A DNA stretch of 32,003 nucleotides from Amycolatopsis antarctica. Its GTDB lineage: Bacteria > Actinomycetota > Actinomycetes > Mycobacteriales > Pseudonocardiaceae. The stretch is from assembly GCF_002262875.1 (NCBI RefSeq), contig NZ_NKYE01000027.1, positions 1 to 32,003 of the forward strand, given 5' to 3'. The notes under the pieces are model-generated. The model was not told the origin of the DNA. It saw only the letters and a list, made by a program, of their open reading frames with translations, and searched no databases. Made by a program: the position numbers and the translations under genes. Shown one piece after another: positions 7,002 to 14,269 of this stretch (the first letter of the stretch is position 1; the number at the start of each line of letters is the position of its first letter).

Positions 7002-7994
7002 TCAGCCGGTCGCGGTCCTCAGCGTCCGGTCGGTGTTGAACGGCTGCGTCGTCGTCGCGGTGGGCGAGCACAGGTCGCCACAGCCCTCGGTCTGCATCGT
7101 GCGCAGGGCTTCGGAGGCGGTGTTCGGCACGCCGGTCTGCGGGTTGATCTCGGCCCGGAGCTTCATGTACCGGTCGAACTTGTCCTCGGACAGCGCCCGC
7201 ACCTCGAAGTTCATCACCGCGTGGTAGGTGCCGCAGAGTTCGGCGCAGCGGCCGACGAAGGAACCCTCGCTGTCGATGATGTTCTGGAAAGCGTTGTCCT
7301 GGTTGTTCTTCTCCGGGTACGGCATGACGTCCCGCTTGAAGTGGAACTCCGGCACCCAGAAGGAGTGGATGACGTCCGTGGAACGCAGGTTGTACTGGAT
7401 CGTCTTGTTCGTGGGCAGGACGAGCAGCGGGATCTCGGCGGAGCTGCCGACGGTGCTGACCGGCTGTCCCTCCATCGTCTTGCCCTCGGACGGGTAGCGG
7501 AACTCCCAGTTCCACTGGAAGGCGACCACGTCGACGGTGACGTCGGGGTCGTCCTTCTTGTCCAGCACGTCGGCCTCGGTGGTGGCGGTGAAGAAGAACA
7601 GCACGCACACCATGACGATCGGCACGACCACGCAGAACAGTTCCAGCGGCACGTTGTACTGGAACTGGCGCGGCAGGTCCTCGGCACCGGCGGTCGCGGC
7701 GGAGGCCTTCTTCTTCCGGTGGAACGCGACCGACCAGAAGATCAGTCCCCACACGATCACGCCGACGACGAGCGCGGCGATCACCGACCACGTCCAGAGC
7801 TGCCGCATCTGCTCGCCCTGCGGGGTGACGCCCTCTGGCCACCCGAAACGCAGGATCTCGCTGCCGGAGCAGCCGGTCGCCGTGACGGCGACGAGTCCCG
7901 CGAGCGCGGCGATCTTGCCGGCACGTGCCGGCTTCGACGCCTGGGTGCGCTCTGCTGTGCTCGTCGAGCGGCCCATCCCGCGGTGCCCTCTCAC
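7002..7994 (-). CDS. ctaC: Cytochrome aa3 oxidase subunit II CtaC
   Basis: 330-residue lipoprotein subunit carrying the CuA centre that accepts electrons from cytochrome c. A signal peptide ends in a lipobox with Cys42 (VTATGC). Two transmembrane helices follow (about 67-90 and 117-136), then the periplasmic cupredoxin domain. CuA ligands are visible: H210, C250, C254, H258 and M261 in CAELCGTYHAVM. An extra C-terminal tail holds a second Cys pair (C305, C309). I prefer the GTG at 7994 because AGGAGG lies 4 nt upstream; ATG 7976 (MGRSTST) is the alternative. It is divergent from asnB and upstream of ctaF; ctaD is not in the window. Confidence 0.94.
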   Translation of the reverse strand: MRGHRGMGRSTSTAERTQASKPARAGKIAALAGLVAVTATGCSGSEILRFGWPEGVTPQGEQMRQLWTWSVIAALVVGVIVWGLIFWSVAFHRKKKASAATAGAEDLPRQFQYNVPLELFCVVVPIVMVCVLFFFTATTEADVLDKKDDPDVTVDVVAFQWNWEFRYPSEGKTMEGQPVSTVGSSAEIPLLVLPTNKTIQYNLRSTDVIHSFWVPEFHFKRDVMPYPEKNNQDNAFQNIIDSEGSFVGRCAELCGTYHAVMNFEVRALSEDKFDRYMKLRAEINPQTGVPNTASEALRTMQTEGCGDLCSPTATTTQPFNTDRTLRTATG

Positions 7995-8028
7995 CCAGCC
8001 TCCTAGCCCGATCCTGTTGACAGCGGCG

Positions 8029-8034
8029 AGCCTA
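8029..8034 (-). promoter_or_regulatory. Candidate -10 element for ctaC-ctaF
   Basis: TAGGCT (minus strand) fits TANNNT. It would start transcription near 8022, giving a short leader of about 28 nt that includes the AGGAGG at 7999-8004. It lies in the 235-bp divergent region shared with asnB. No -10 could be fixed for asnB. Confidence 0.45.
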
Positions 8035-8229
8035 GCCCAGCTCCGGTCGCAGCCGGACCAAGGGGTGACCGACAGCGCGTGCGCGCAACCCGGGTGCTTT
8101 CCCGGCACCGCCGGAGATCGTCCGGGTCACGCCCGGTGACTCCGCGGCCCCTCACCGCGCCGGGGTCCCCGGGTCGTCCATACTTGGTCACCCGGACTTT
8201 CCCTTGAGACCTGAGGTGTGTGAAGACGC

Positions 8230-10158
8230 GTGTGCGGCCTGCTTGGACTGGTGTGTGCCGGCGAGAACGACGCTGCGAAGGCGCGCTCCGCCGTGGGGAA
8301 GGCGCTGCACTGCCAGCGGCACCGCGGTCCCGACGAGACGGACACCTGGGCCTCCGGCGAGGTCGTCTACGGCTTCAACCGGCTCTCGATCATCGACGTC
8401 GAGCACTCGCACCAGCCGCTGACCTGGGGCCCGCCGGAGAACCCGCAGCGCTACACCATCAACTTCAACGGTGAGATCTACAACTACCTGGAGCTGCGCG
8501 CGGAGCTGGCGGCGGACCACGGTGCGAGCTTCGGCACCGAGGGCGACACCGAAGCGATCGTCGCGGCGTACCACCACCTCGGCCCGGCCGCGGTCGGCAG
8601 ACTGCGCGGGATGTTCGCGTTCCTGATCTGGGATTCCGAACGCAAGGTCGTCTTCGGCGCGCGGGACCCGTTCGGCATCAAGCCGCTGTACTACTCGCAG
8701 GGCCCGAACGGCATCGCGTTCTCCAGCGAGAAGAAGAGCCTGCTGGAGCTGTCCGACACCCTCGGCGTGGCCCAGGAACTGGACCGCACGGCGCTGCAGC
8801 ACTACCTCGTACTGCAGTACGTGCCGGAGCCCGAGTCACTGCACCTGGGCATCCGCCGGATCGAGTCCGGCACCTCGTTCACGGTCTCCCCCGGCGGAAA
8901 ACTGGTGACCGAGCGCTACTTCTCGCCGGAGTTCAACACGCGCGCCGTCAACGGCCCGGCGGAGGCGTCCGCGCTGCACACCCGGATCGCCGACGTGATG
9001 AAGGACTCGGTCGCCAAGCACATGCGCGCCGACGTCACCGTGGGCGCGTTCCTGTCCGGCGGCATCGACTCGACCGCGATCGCCGCGCTGGCCAAGGAGC
9101 ACAACCCGGACCTGATCACGTTCACCACCGGCTTCGACCGCGAGGGTTACTCGGAGATCGACGTGGCCGCCGAGTCCGCGGCGGCGATCGGCGTGAAGCA
9201 CGTGATCCGCTCGGTCAGCGCCGACGAGATGATGGAGGTGCTGCCGCTGATCGTCTGGTACCTGGACGATCCGGTGGCCGACCCCTCGCTGGTGCCGCTC
9301 TGGTTCATCGCCCGTGAGGCCCGCAAGCACGTGAAGGTGGTGCTCTCCGGCGAGGGTTCGGACGAACTGTTCGGCGGGTACACGATCTACCGCGAGCCGC
9401 TGTCGCTGGCGCCGTTCGAGAAGATCCCCGGCAGCGTCCGGAAGCTGATCGGCAAGGTGTCGGGACGGATCCCGGAGGGCACCCGCGGCAAGGACCTGCT
9501 GCGCCGGGGCGCGTTGTCGCTGGAGGAGCGCTACTACGGCAACGCCCGCATCTTCCGCGACGATCAGCTCCGCGGGGTGCTGCGCACGTTCACCGAGGGC
9601 GTCGGGCACGCGGACGTCACCGGCGAGTGGTACCGCACCTCGAAGAACTGGGACCCGGTCGCGCGGATGCAGCACGTCGACCTGTTCACCTGGCTGCGCG
9701 GGGACATCCTGGTCAAGGCCGACCGGGTGACCATGGCCAACTCGCTGGAGCTGCGCGTGCCGTTCCTGGACCCGGAGGTCTTCCGGGTCGCCTCGGACAT
9801 CCCGCTCGACCAGAAGATCACCAAGGAGACCACCAAGTACGCGCTGCGCCGTGCGCTGGACGGCATCGTCCCGGCGCATGTGCTGAACCGGCGCAAGCTC
9901 GGTTTCCCGGTGCCGGTGCGGGTATGGCTGCGCGACGAGATGTACGACTGGGCGCGCGGGATCGTCAACGACTCGAAGACCGACGAGCTGATCGACAAGC
10001 AGGCCGTGCTGCGCCTGCTTGAGGAGCACAAGGCGGGCACGCTGGACCACAGCCGCCGTATCTGGGCGCTGCTGGTGTTCATGCTCTGGCACGGCATCTT
10101 CGTCGAGCACCGGATCAAGCCGGAGGTGCCGGAGCCGCACTACCCGGTCAAGCTCTGA
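8230..10158 (+). CDS. asnB: Glutamine-hydrolysing asparagine synthase-like amidotransferase (AsnB/LtsA type)
   Basis: 642-residue class II glutamine amidotransferase. The start MCGLLG places the nucleophilic Cys at position 2, exposed after Met removal, which fixes the GTG at 8230. RHRGPDE and NFNGEIYNY belong to the glutaminase domain (about 1-200). The synthetase domain has the PP-loop SGGIDST at about 276-282 and the later LSGEGSDELFGGY block. Family members make asparagine. The gene next to ctaC in Corynebacterium and Mycobacterium (LtsA/AsnB) instead amidates meso-diaminopimelate in cell-wall precursors. Its position here, divergent from ctaC, makes that role likely by inference. A strong terminator follows. 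Confidence 0.9.
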   Translation: MCGLLGLVCAGENDAAKARSAVGKALHCQRHRGPDETDTWASGEVVYGFNRLSIIDVEHSHQPLTWGPPENPQRYTINFNGEIYNYLELRAELAADHGASFGTEGDTEAIVAAYHHLGPAAVGRLRGMFAFLIWDSERKVVFGARDPFGIKPLYYSQGPNGIAFSSEKKSLLELSDTLGVAQELDRTALQHYLVLQYVPEPESLHLGIRRIESGTSFTVSPGGKLVTERYFSPEFNTRAVNGPAEASALHTRIADVMKDSVAKHMRADVTVGAFLSGGIDSTAIAALAKEHNPDLITFTTGFDREGYSEIDVAAESAAAIGVKHVIRSVSADEMMEVLPLIVWYLDDPVADPSLVPLWFIAREARKHVKVVLSGEGSDELFGGYTIYREPLSLAPFEKIPGSVRKLIGKVSGRIPEGTRGKDLLRRGALSLEERYYGNARIFRDDQLRGVLRTFTEGVGHADVTGEWYRTSKNWDPVARMQHVDLFTWLRGDILVKADRVTMANSLELRVPFLDPEVFRVASDIPLDQKITKETTKYALRRALDGIVPAHVLNRRKLGFPVPVRVWLRDEMYDWARGIVNDSKTDELIDKQAVLRLLEEHKAGTLDHSRRIWALLVFMLWHGIFVEHRIKPEVPEPHYPVKL

Positions 10159-10173
10159 CCGTCCACACCGAAC

Positions 10174-10220
10174 ACGAAGGCCGTGTTCCCCTTGTCTGGC
10201 AAGGGGGACACGGCCTTCGT
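10174..10220. terminator. Bidirectional terminator between asnB and adoK
   Basis: 20-bp stem (10174-10193 with 10201-10220) with one G-T wobble and a 7-nt loop. It starts 15 nt after the asnB stop and ends 15 nt before the converging kinase stop, so it can serve both genes. Confidence 0.88.
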
Positions 10221-10235
10221 AGGTGACGGGTGGGC

Positions 10236-11225
10236 TCAGCCGGGCAGTACCGCGGCGATCTCGGCGGAGGCCTCGGGACCGTAGGCCTCACCGATGCGCG
10301 CGATCGCCGTCTCCCTGCGGAACGCCCATTCCTGGGTGCCGACGGTCTCCAGGACCAGCACGGCGATCAGCGAGCCGAGCTGCGCGGCACGTTCCAGTCC
10401 GAGGCCGTAGTGCAGACCGGCGAGGAAGCCGGCCCGGAAGCCGTCGCCGACGCCGGTGGGGTCGGCCTTGCTCAGCTCCGGAACGGCACCGACCTGAAGG
10501 GCTGTTCCGTCGGCGCCGATGATCTCGACGCCCTTCTCCCCCAGCGTGGTGACCCGCAGGCCGACCCTGGACAGCACGTCCTGCTCGGTCCAGCCGGTCT
10601 TCTTCAGCAGCAGCTCGTACTCGTAGGCGTTGCTGAACAGGTACTTGGCGCCGTCGACGAAGTCGCGCGCCTGCGCCCCGTCCATTCGGGCGAGCTGCTG
10701 CGAGGGGTCGACGGCGAAGGTGTAGCCACGCTGGCGGCACTCGGCGGCGTGCCGGAGCATGCCTTCCGGGTCGTCCGGGCTGATCAGCATCAGCGACAGC
10801 CCACCGACGCGCTCGGAGATGGGTTCGAGTTCGATGCTGCGGGACTCGGCCATCGCCCCGGCGTAGAACGTCGCGATCTGGCACAGGTCGTCGTCGGTGG
10901 TGCAGACAAACCGTGCGGTGTGCGCGATCTCGGAGATGTGCACGCCCTCGGTGTCGACGCCGTGACGCTGCAACCACGACCGGTAGTCGGCGAAGTCGGC
11001 GCCGACCGCACCCACGAGCACCGGGTTGACCCCGAGCACGCCGAGCCCGAACGCGATGTTGGCGCCGATCCCGCCGCGCCGGACCACCAGGTCGTCGGCG
11101 AGGAAGCTCAGCGACACCCGGTGAAGCTGCTCGGCGACGAGCTGCTCGGCGAACCGTCCGGGGAAATGCATCAGATGATCGGTTGCGATGCTGCCGGATA
11201 CTGCGATCCGTGCCGTGGATACCAC
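10236..11225 (-). CDS. adoK: PfkB-family adenosine kinase (AdoK/CbhK)
   Basis: 329-residue ribokinase-like enzyme. It has the N-terminal sugar-binding GGIGANIA at residues 51-58 and the PfkB signature DPTGVGDGFRAG at 255-266, with D261 as catalytic base. Mycobacterial Rv2202c, at the same place beside asnB, phosphorylates adenosine to AMP, so adenosine kinase is the best call. The sequence alone would only say carbohydrate/nucleoside kinase. The GTG start at 11225 has AAGGAG five nt upstream. Converges on asnB across a strong terminator. A TAGGTT -10 candidate lies at 11292-11297. Confidence 0.88.
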   Translation of the reverse strand: MVSTARIAVSGSIATDHLMHFPGRFAEQLVAEQLHRVSLSFLADDLVVRRGGIGANIAFGLGVLGVNPVLVGAVGADFADYRSWLQRHGVDTEGVHISEIAHTARFVCTTDDDLCQIATFYAGAMAESRSIELEPISERVGGLSLMLISPDDPEGMLRHAAECRQRGYTFAVDPSQQLARMDGAQARDFVDGAKYLFSNAYEYELLLKKTGWTEQDVLSRVGLRVTTLGEKGVEIIGADGTALQVGAVPELSKADPTGVGDGFRAGFLAGLHYGLGLERAAQLGSLIAVLVLETVGTQEWAFRRETAIARIGEAYGPEASAEIAAVLPG

Positions 11226-11291
11226 CGGGTCTCCTTGTGGGGGTGCGGCTTGTGGGGCGCGGCCGATGTCATGCTCCGGTCGTGCTCCGAC

Positions 11292-11297
11292 AACCTA
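11292..11297 (-). promoter_or_regulatory. Candidate -10 element for adoK
   Basis: TAGGTT on the minus strand fits TANNNT and implies a leader of about 60 nt before the GTG at 11225. No -35 was identified. Confidence 0.35.
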
Positions 11298-11322
11298 CCG
11301 GCAGACGCTCGGCCCGGGGCCT

Positions 11323-11356
11323 GTCGGCCGATCGGCTCGGAGCCCGTCGGCCGATC
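11323..11356. repeat. Two direct copies of GTCGGCCGATC
   Basis: The 11-mer GTCGGCCGATC occurs at 11323-11333 and 11346-11356, 23 bp apart, about two helical turns. The spacing would suit a dimeric regulator, but no regulator is known for it. It lies upstream of adoK in the 273-bp gap 11226-11498, which otherwise shows only the promoter candidates and the palindrome at 11446-11459. Confidence 0.5.
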
Positions 11357-11445
11357 ACGTCCCGCCGGACGGCCCAGGGTTCCGCGATGGCCCGGTCGGG
11401 TGCTTCCCGCGGACGGACGAGGTCACGGTTCAGCCGTTGGGGGAA

Positions 11446-11459
11446 CTACCCGCAGGTAG
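11446..11459. promoter_or_regulatory. Small palindrome upstream of the 57-codon gene
   Basis: CTACC-CGCA-GGTAG is a perfect 5-bp inverted repeat with a 4-nt spacer. It is centred about 34 bp upstream of the TAGCGT -10 element, where an activator or repressor could bind. No binding protein is evident. Confidence 0.3.
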
Positions 11460-11485
11460 GGGTGTCCGCGCGGTCCGGGTCGGCC

Positions 11486-11491
11486 TAGCGT
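11486..11491 (+). promoter_or_regulatory. Leaderless -10 element for the 57-codon gene
   Basis: TAGCGT followed by a 7-nt spacer and the GTG at 11499. Transcription would begin at or next to the start codon. Confidence 0.55.
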
Positions 11492-11498
11492 TGCCGGG

Positions 11499-11672
11499 GT
11501 GAGTACCACCATCGAAGCCGAGACCATCGACGAGTTGATCGCCGACTGCGCCGACATTCCCTCCTCGCTGCGAGTCGAGACGGACGTGCCCCGTCCGGTC
11601 CTCGTCGCGCTGCCGTGGTCGGTGGACGACGCCTGCCACGCCCAGGTAGCCGACCTCGACCTCTACGTCTGA
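11499..11672 (+). CDS. Small protein of unknown function (57 aa)
   Basis: Short open frame from GTG 11499 to TGA 11672. The protein begins MSTTIEAETIDELIADCADI and ends ADLDLYV; it is acidic, with two Cys (17 and 47) and no membrane helix. About 51 of 57 codons end in G or C, like the neighbouring genes. A TANNNT -10 (TAGCGT) lies 7 nt before the start, with no Shine-Dalgarno, fitting a leaderless message. A perfect 18-bp terminator hairpin begins 48 nt after the stop. A gene with its own promoter and terminator is more credible than a chance frame. I recognise no family. Flanked by adoK and the A-type Fe-S carrier, both on the other strand. Confidence 0.6.
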   Translation: MSTTIEAETIDELIADCADIPSSLRVETDVPRPVLVALPWSVDDACHAQVADLDLYV

Positions 11673-11719
11673 GTCGAGTACCGCTGATCCGCACCTGACA
11701 TACCGGACCATCCGCATAC

Positions 11720-11762
11720 GGCGAAGGCCCGCGACCGCTGCCCCCGGTCGCGGGCCTTCGCC
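11720..11762 (+). terminator. Terminator after the 57-codon gene
   Basis: Perfect 18-bp stem (11720-11737 with 11745-11762) and a 7-nt loop, located 48 nt beyond the TGA at 11672. Confidence 0.82.
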
Positions 11763-11835
11763 GTTGCGGGATCTCGTCGCGGGACCCTGGTTGCGAGGTT
11801 CGCGAGTGTGGGCCGGACGGGTCCGGATATGACGA

Positions 11836-11867
11836 CGGCGCCGCTCACGAGTACGTGAACGGCGCCG
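11836..11867 (-). terminator. Terminator after the A-type Fe-S carrier gene
   Basis: 13-bp inverted repeat (11836-11848 with 11855-11867) with one mismatch and a 6-nt loop, 53 nt past the minus-strand stop at 11921. Confidence 0.65.
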
Positions 11868-11920
11868 GCCGGGCGCTGTTCCGCCAGGTCAGGCGGCGGG
11901 ACAGCGGATACCGCGAGAGG

Positions 11921-12286
11921 TCAGTGGAACGAGTCGCCGCAGGCGCAGGAGCCGCCGGCGTTCGGGTTGTCGATGGTGAAGCCCTGCTTCTCGATGCTGT
12001 CGACGAAGTCGATGGAGGCACCTTCGACGTACGGGGCGCTCATCCGGTCGACCGCCACCTGCAGGCCGCCGAAGTCGCGGAAGAGGTCGCCGTCGAGGCT
12101 GCGCTCGTCGAAGAAGAGCTGGTAGCGCAGCCCCGCACAGCCTCCCGGCTGCACGGCGATGCGCAGGTGCATGTCGTCGCGGCCCTCCTGCTCGAGCAGG
12201 GCCTTCGCCTTGATGGCCGCGGCGTCGGTCAGCGTCACACCGTGCGTGTCGGCCTGGGTTTCGCCGGACTGCTCTGCGGTCGTCAT
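11921..12286 (-). CDS. erpA: A-type iron-sulfur cluster carrier (HesB/IscA/ErpA family)
   Basis: 121-residue protein with the three invariant cysteines of A-type carriers: C50 in PGGCAGLRYQL, and C114 and C116 in the C-terminal GGSCACGDSFH. Such proteins hold a [4Fe-4S] or [2Fe-2S] cluster between protomers and pass it to apo-enzymes. Here QcrA and LipA are two encoded clients nearby, though that pairing is inference. The ATG at 12286 has AGGGAG four nt upstream. M. tuberculosis has its homologue (Rv2204c) at the same position near adoK. It is divergent from the DUF3043 gene across 180 bp and ends before its own hairpin. Between ErpA, IscA and SufA the symbol is a best guess. Confidence 0.88.
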   Translation of the reverse strand: MTTAEQSGETQADTHGVTLTDAAAIKAKALLEQEGRDDMHLRIAVQPGGCAGLRYQLFFDERSLDGDLFRDFGGLQVAVDRMSAPYVEGASIDFVDSIEKQGFTIDNPNAGGSCACGDSFH

Positions 12287-12454
12287 CGCTCTCCCTAGGG
12301 TCTAGCTCTGTGTACAGGGGCGGCGGTCGGTGTCCGTCCCGTCCGGGCAACTCTCGCCCGGACCCTACTGTGCAACACACCGTCCGTCCGATCTGTTCCT
12401 CTCCCATGGTTACACAGGTGCCGACCGGCTGAACATCGGCGGTGAGCCCTGCAA

Positions 12455-12460
12455 TACTCT
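12455..12460 (+). promoter_or_regulatory. Leaderless -10 element for the DUF3043 gene
   Basis: TACTCT, then 6 nt, then the GTG at 12467; no Shine-Dalgarno is present. Confidence 0.55.
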
Positions 12461-12466
12461 GGTCCG

Positions 12467-13117
12467 GTGAGGTTCCTGCGCCGTAACAGCACCGACGAGG
12501 CCGGACAGGCCGACGTCTCCACCGTCGAGGTCGAGGCCGCCGATTCGGCGGGCCGCGGTTTCACCCCGGCCAAGGGCCGCGCCACGCCGAAGCGCCGTGA
12601 GGCCGAGGCGAAGCGCCGTGGTCCGGTGGCCCCGCCGCCGCGCACCACGCGCGAGGCGATGAAGCGCAACAAGGAACTGCGCAAGGCGAACCCGACGACG
12701 AAGGAAGACCGCCGGGCTGCCGCCAAGGAGCGGCGCGAGCGGATGAACGCGGGCGAGGACAAGTACCTGCTGCCCCGCGACCGCGGCCCGGTGAAGGCGT
12801 TCGTCCGCGACCTGGTGGATTCCCGCAGGCACGTGCTGGGCCTGTTCATGCCGCTGGCGATCGTCGTGTTCGTCGCGCTGCTGGTCCCGTTCCCGCAGGT
12901 GCAGCAGTACGCGACGCTGCTGTGCACGGTGATGCTGCTGTTCATGATCGTGGAGGGCTTCCTCACCGGCCGGAAGGTCACCAAGGCGGTGCGCGAGCGG
13001 TTCCCGAACGAACTGGTGAAGGGCCGCTCGATCGGCTGGTACTCGTTCATCCGGGCCAGTCAGCTCCGCAAGCTGCGGGTGCCCAAGCCGCGGGTGAAGG
13101 TCGGCGACACCGTCTGA
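12467..13117 (+). CDS. DUF3043 membrane protein
   Basis: 216-residue actinobacterial protein matching DUF3043 (Rv2206-like). The N-terminal ~110 residues are very basic and polar, with long Lys/Arg/Glu-rich helices (RTTREAMKRNKELRKANPTT and after). Then come two adjacent transmembrane helices, LGLFMPLAIVVFVALLVPFP and YATLLCTVMLLFMIVEGFL. A basic cytoplasmic tail ends in KPRVKVGDTV. Function is unknown. The GTG at 12467 is chosen because the -10 TACTCT lies exactly six nt upstream. It is followed after 58 bp by the aldo/keto reductase, which has its own promoter. Confidence 0.85.
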   Translation: MRFLRRNSTDEAGQADVSTVEVEAADSAGRGFTPAKGRATPKRREAEAKRRGPVAPPPRTTREAMKRNKELRKANPTTKEDRRAAAKERRERMNAGEDKYLLPRDRGPVKAFVRDLVDSRRHVLGLFMPLAIVVFVALLVPFPQVQQYATLLCTVMLLFMIVEGFLTGRKVTKAVRERFPNELVKGRSIGWYSFIRASQLRKLRVPKPRVKVGDTV

Positions 13118-13128
13118 GTCACGGTTCA

Positions 13129-13151
13129 CGTCTCAGGTCGTCAGCGAGACG
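13129..13151 (+). terminator. Weak hairpin after the DUF3043 gene
   Basis: CGTCTC (13129-13134) pairs with GAGACG (13146-13151) around an 11-nt loop, with a few extra flanking pairs if bulges are allowed. It may be a weak terminator. Confidence 0.3.
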
Positions 13152-13163
13152 AACGGCCTGTCC

Positions 13164-13169
13164 TAGGCT
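13164..13169 (+). promoter_or_regulatory. Leaderless -10 element for the aldo/keto reductase
   Basis: TAGGCT, 6-nt spacer, then ATG 13176; no ribosome-binding site is present. Confidence 0.6.
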
Positions 13170-13175
13170 TCGGGC

Positions 13176-14165
13176 ATGGAGTTTCGTCGCCTCGGCCGCA
13201 GTGGCCTTTCCGTCAGCGAGATCTCGTACGGCAACTGGCTGACCCACGGTTCGCAGGTCGAGGAAGACGCCGCGCAGGCGTGCATCGCCGCCGCGCTCGA
13301 CGTCGGCATCACCACCTTCGACACCGCCGACTCGTACGCGAACACCGCCGCCGAGTCGGTGCTGGGGCGCGGCCTTGCCGGGCAGCGCCGGGAGAGCCTG
13401 GAGATCTGCACCAAGGTCTACTGGCCGACCGGTCCCGGTGGCCCGAACGATCGCGGCCTCGGCCGCAAGCACGTCATCGAGTCGGCGAACGCCTCGCTGC
13501 GGCGGCTGGGCACCGACTACCTCGACCTGTACCAGGCGCATCGCTTCGACCGCTCCGTCCCGCTGGAGGAGACGATGCTGGCGTTCGCCGATCTGGTCCG
13601 CCAGGGCAAGGTCCTCTACATGGGCGTCTCCGAGTGGAACGCCGAGCAGATCACCCGCGGTGCCGCGATCGCCCGCGAGCTGCGGATCCCGTTCGTCTCG
13701 AACCAGCCGCAGTACAACGCGCTCTGGCGGGTCGTCGAGAAGCAGGTGGTGCCTGCCTGCGAGCGGGAGGGACTGGGCCAGATCGTCTGGTCGCCGATCG
13801 CGCAGGGCGTGCTCACCGGCAAGTACCGGCCGGGGCAGGCGCTGCCGGAGGGGTCCCGCGCCACCGACGAGAAGGGGGGCGCGAACCTCGTTCGGCGCTT
13901 CCTGCGCGAGGACGTTCTGGCGGCCGTGGCGAAGCTGGAGCCGCTGGCGGAGCAGGCGGGCCTGTCGCTCGCGCGGATGGCGGTGGCCTGGGTGCTGCAG
14001 AACCCGAACGTCGCCTCCGCGATCGTCGGCGCGTCCCGCCCGGAGCAGGTGCGCGAGAACGTGCGGGCGGCGGGAGTGCGGCTGGACGCGGATCTGCTGG
14101 CGGCGATCGACGAGGCGCTGGACGGCGTGGTCGAGCGCGATCCGACGCTGACGCGAGCGCCCTGA
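13176..14165 (+). CDS. Aldo/keto reductase (KCNAB/YghZ-like)
   Basis: 329-residue NADPH-dependent aldo/keto reductase with a TIM-barrel pattern. The catalytic tetrad can be read directly: D49 and Y54 in FDTADSY, K80 in ICTK and H122 in YQAHRFD. The C-terminal AIVGASRPEQVREN block binds the NADPH phosphate. The start MEFRRLGRSGLSVSEISYGN is typical of the AKR subgroup related to potassium-channel beta subunits. The physiological substrate is unknown; these enzymes reduce aldehydes or methylglyoxal. It is a single-gene unit with its own leaderless promoter, convergent with ispD. The 104-bp gap 14166-14269 shows no clear terminator. Confidence 0.9.
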   Translation: MEFRRLGRSGLSVSEISYGNWLTHGSQVEEDAAQACIAAALDVGITTFDTADSYANTAAESVLGRGLAGQRRESLEICTKVYWPTGPGGPNDRGLGRKHVIESANASLRRLGTDYLDLYQAHRFDRSVPLEETMLAFADLVRQGKVLYMGVSEWNAEQITRGAAIARELRIPFVSNQPQYNALWRVVEKQVVPACEREGLGQIVWSPIAQGVLTGKYRPGQALPEGSRATDEKGGANLVRRFLREDVLAAVAKLEPLAEQAGLSLARMAVAWVLQNPNVASAIVGASRPEQVRENVRAAGVRLDADLLAAIDEALDGVVERDPTLTRAP

Positions 14166-14269
14166 CCTCTCGCGGCGGGGCGGCGACCGGGCCGACCGCG
14201 CGGCGCGCGAACCCGGACGAGGGCAAGCACCCGAGCGTGCGCGACTGAAGTCCTTGCCGCATAACGGGT

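Noticed and set aside
11430..11717. A 95-codon minus-strand frame overlapping the 57-codon gene
   Set aside because: It has no start signal, runs through the promoter of the plus-strand gene, and its codon pattern is poorer than that of the 57-codon frame.
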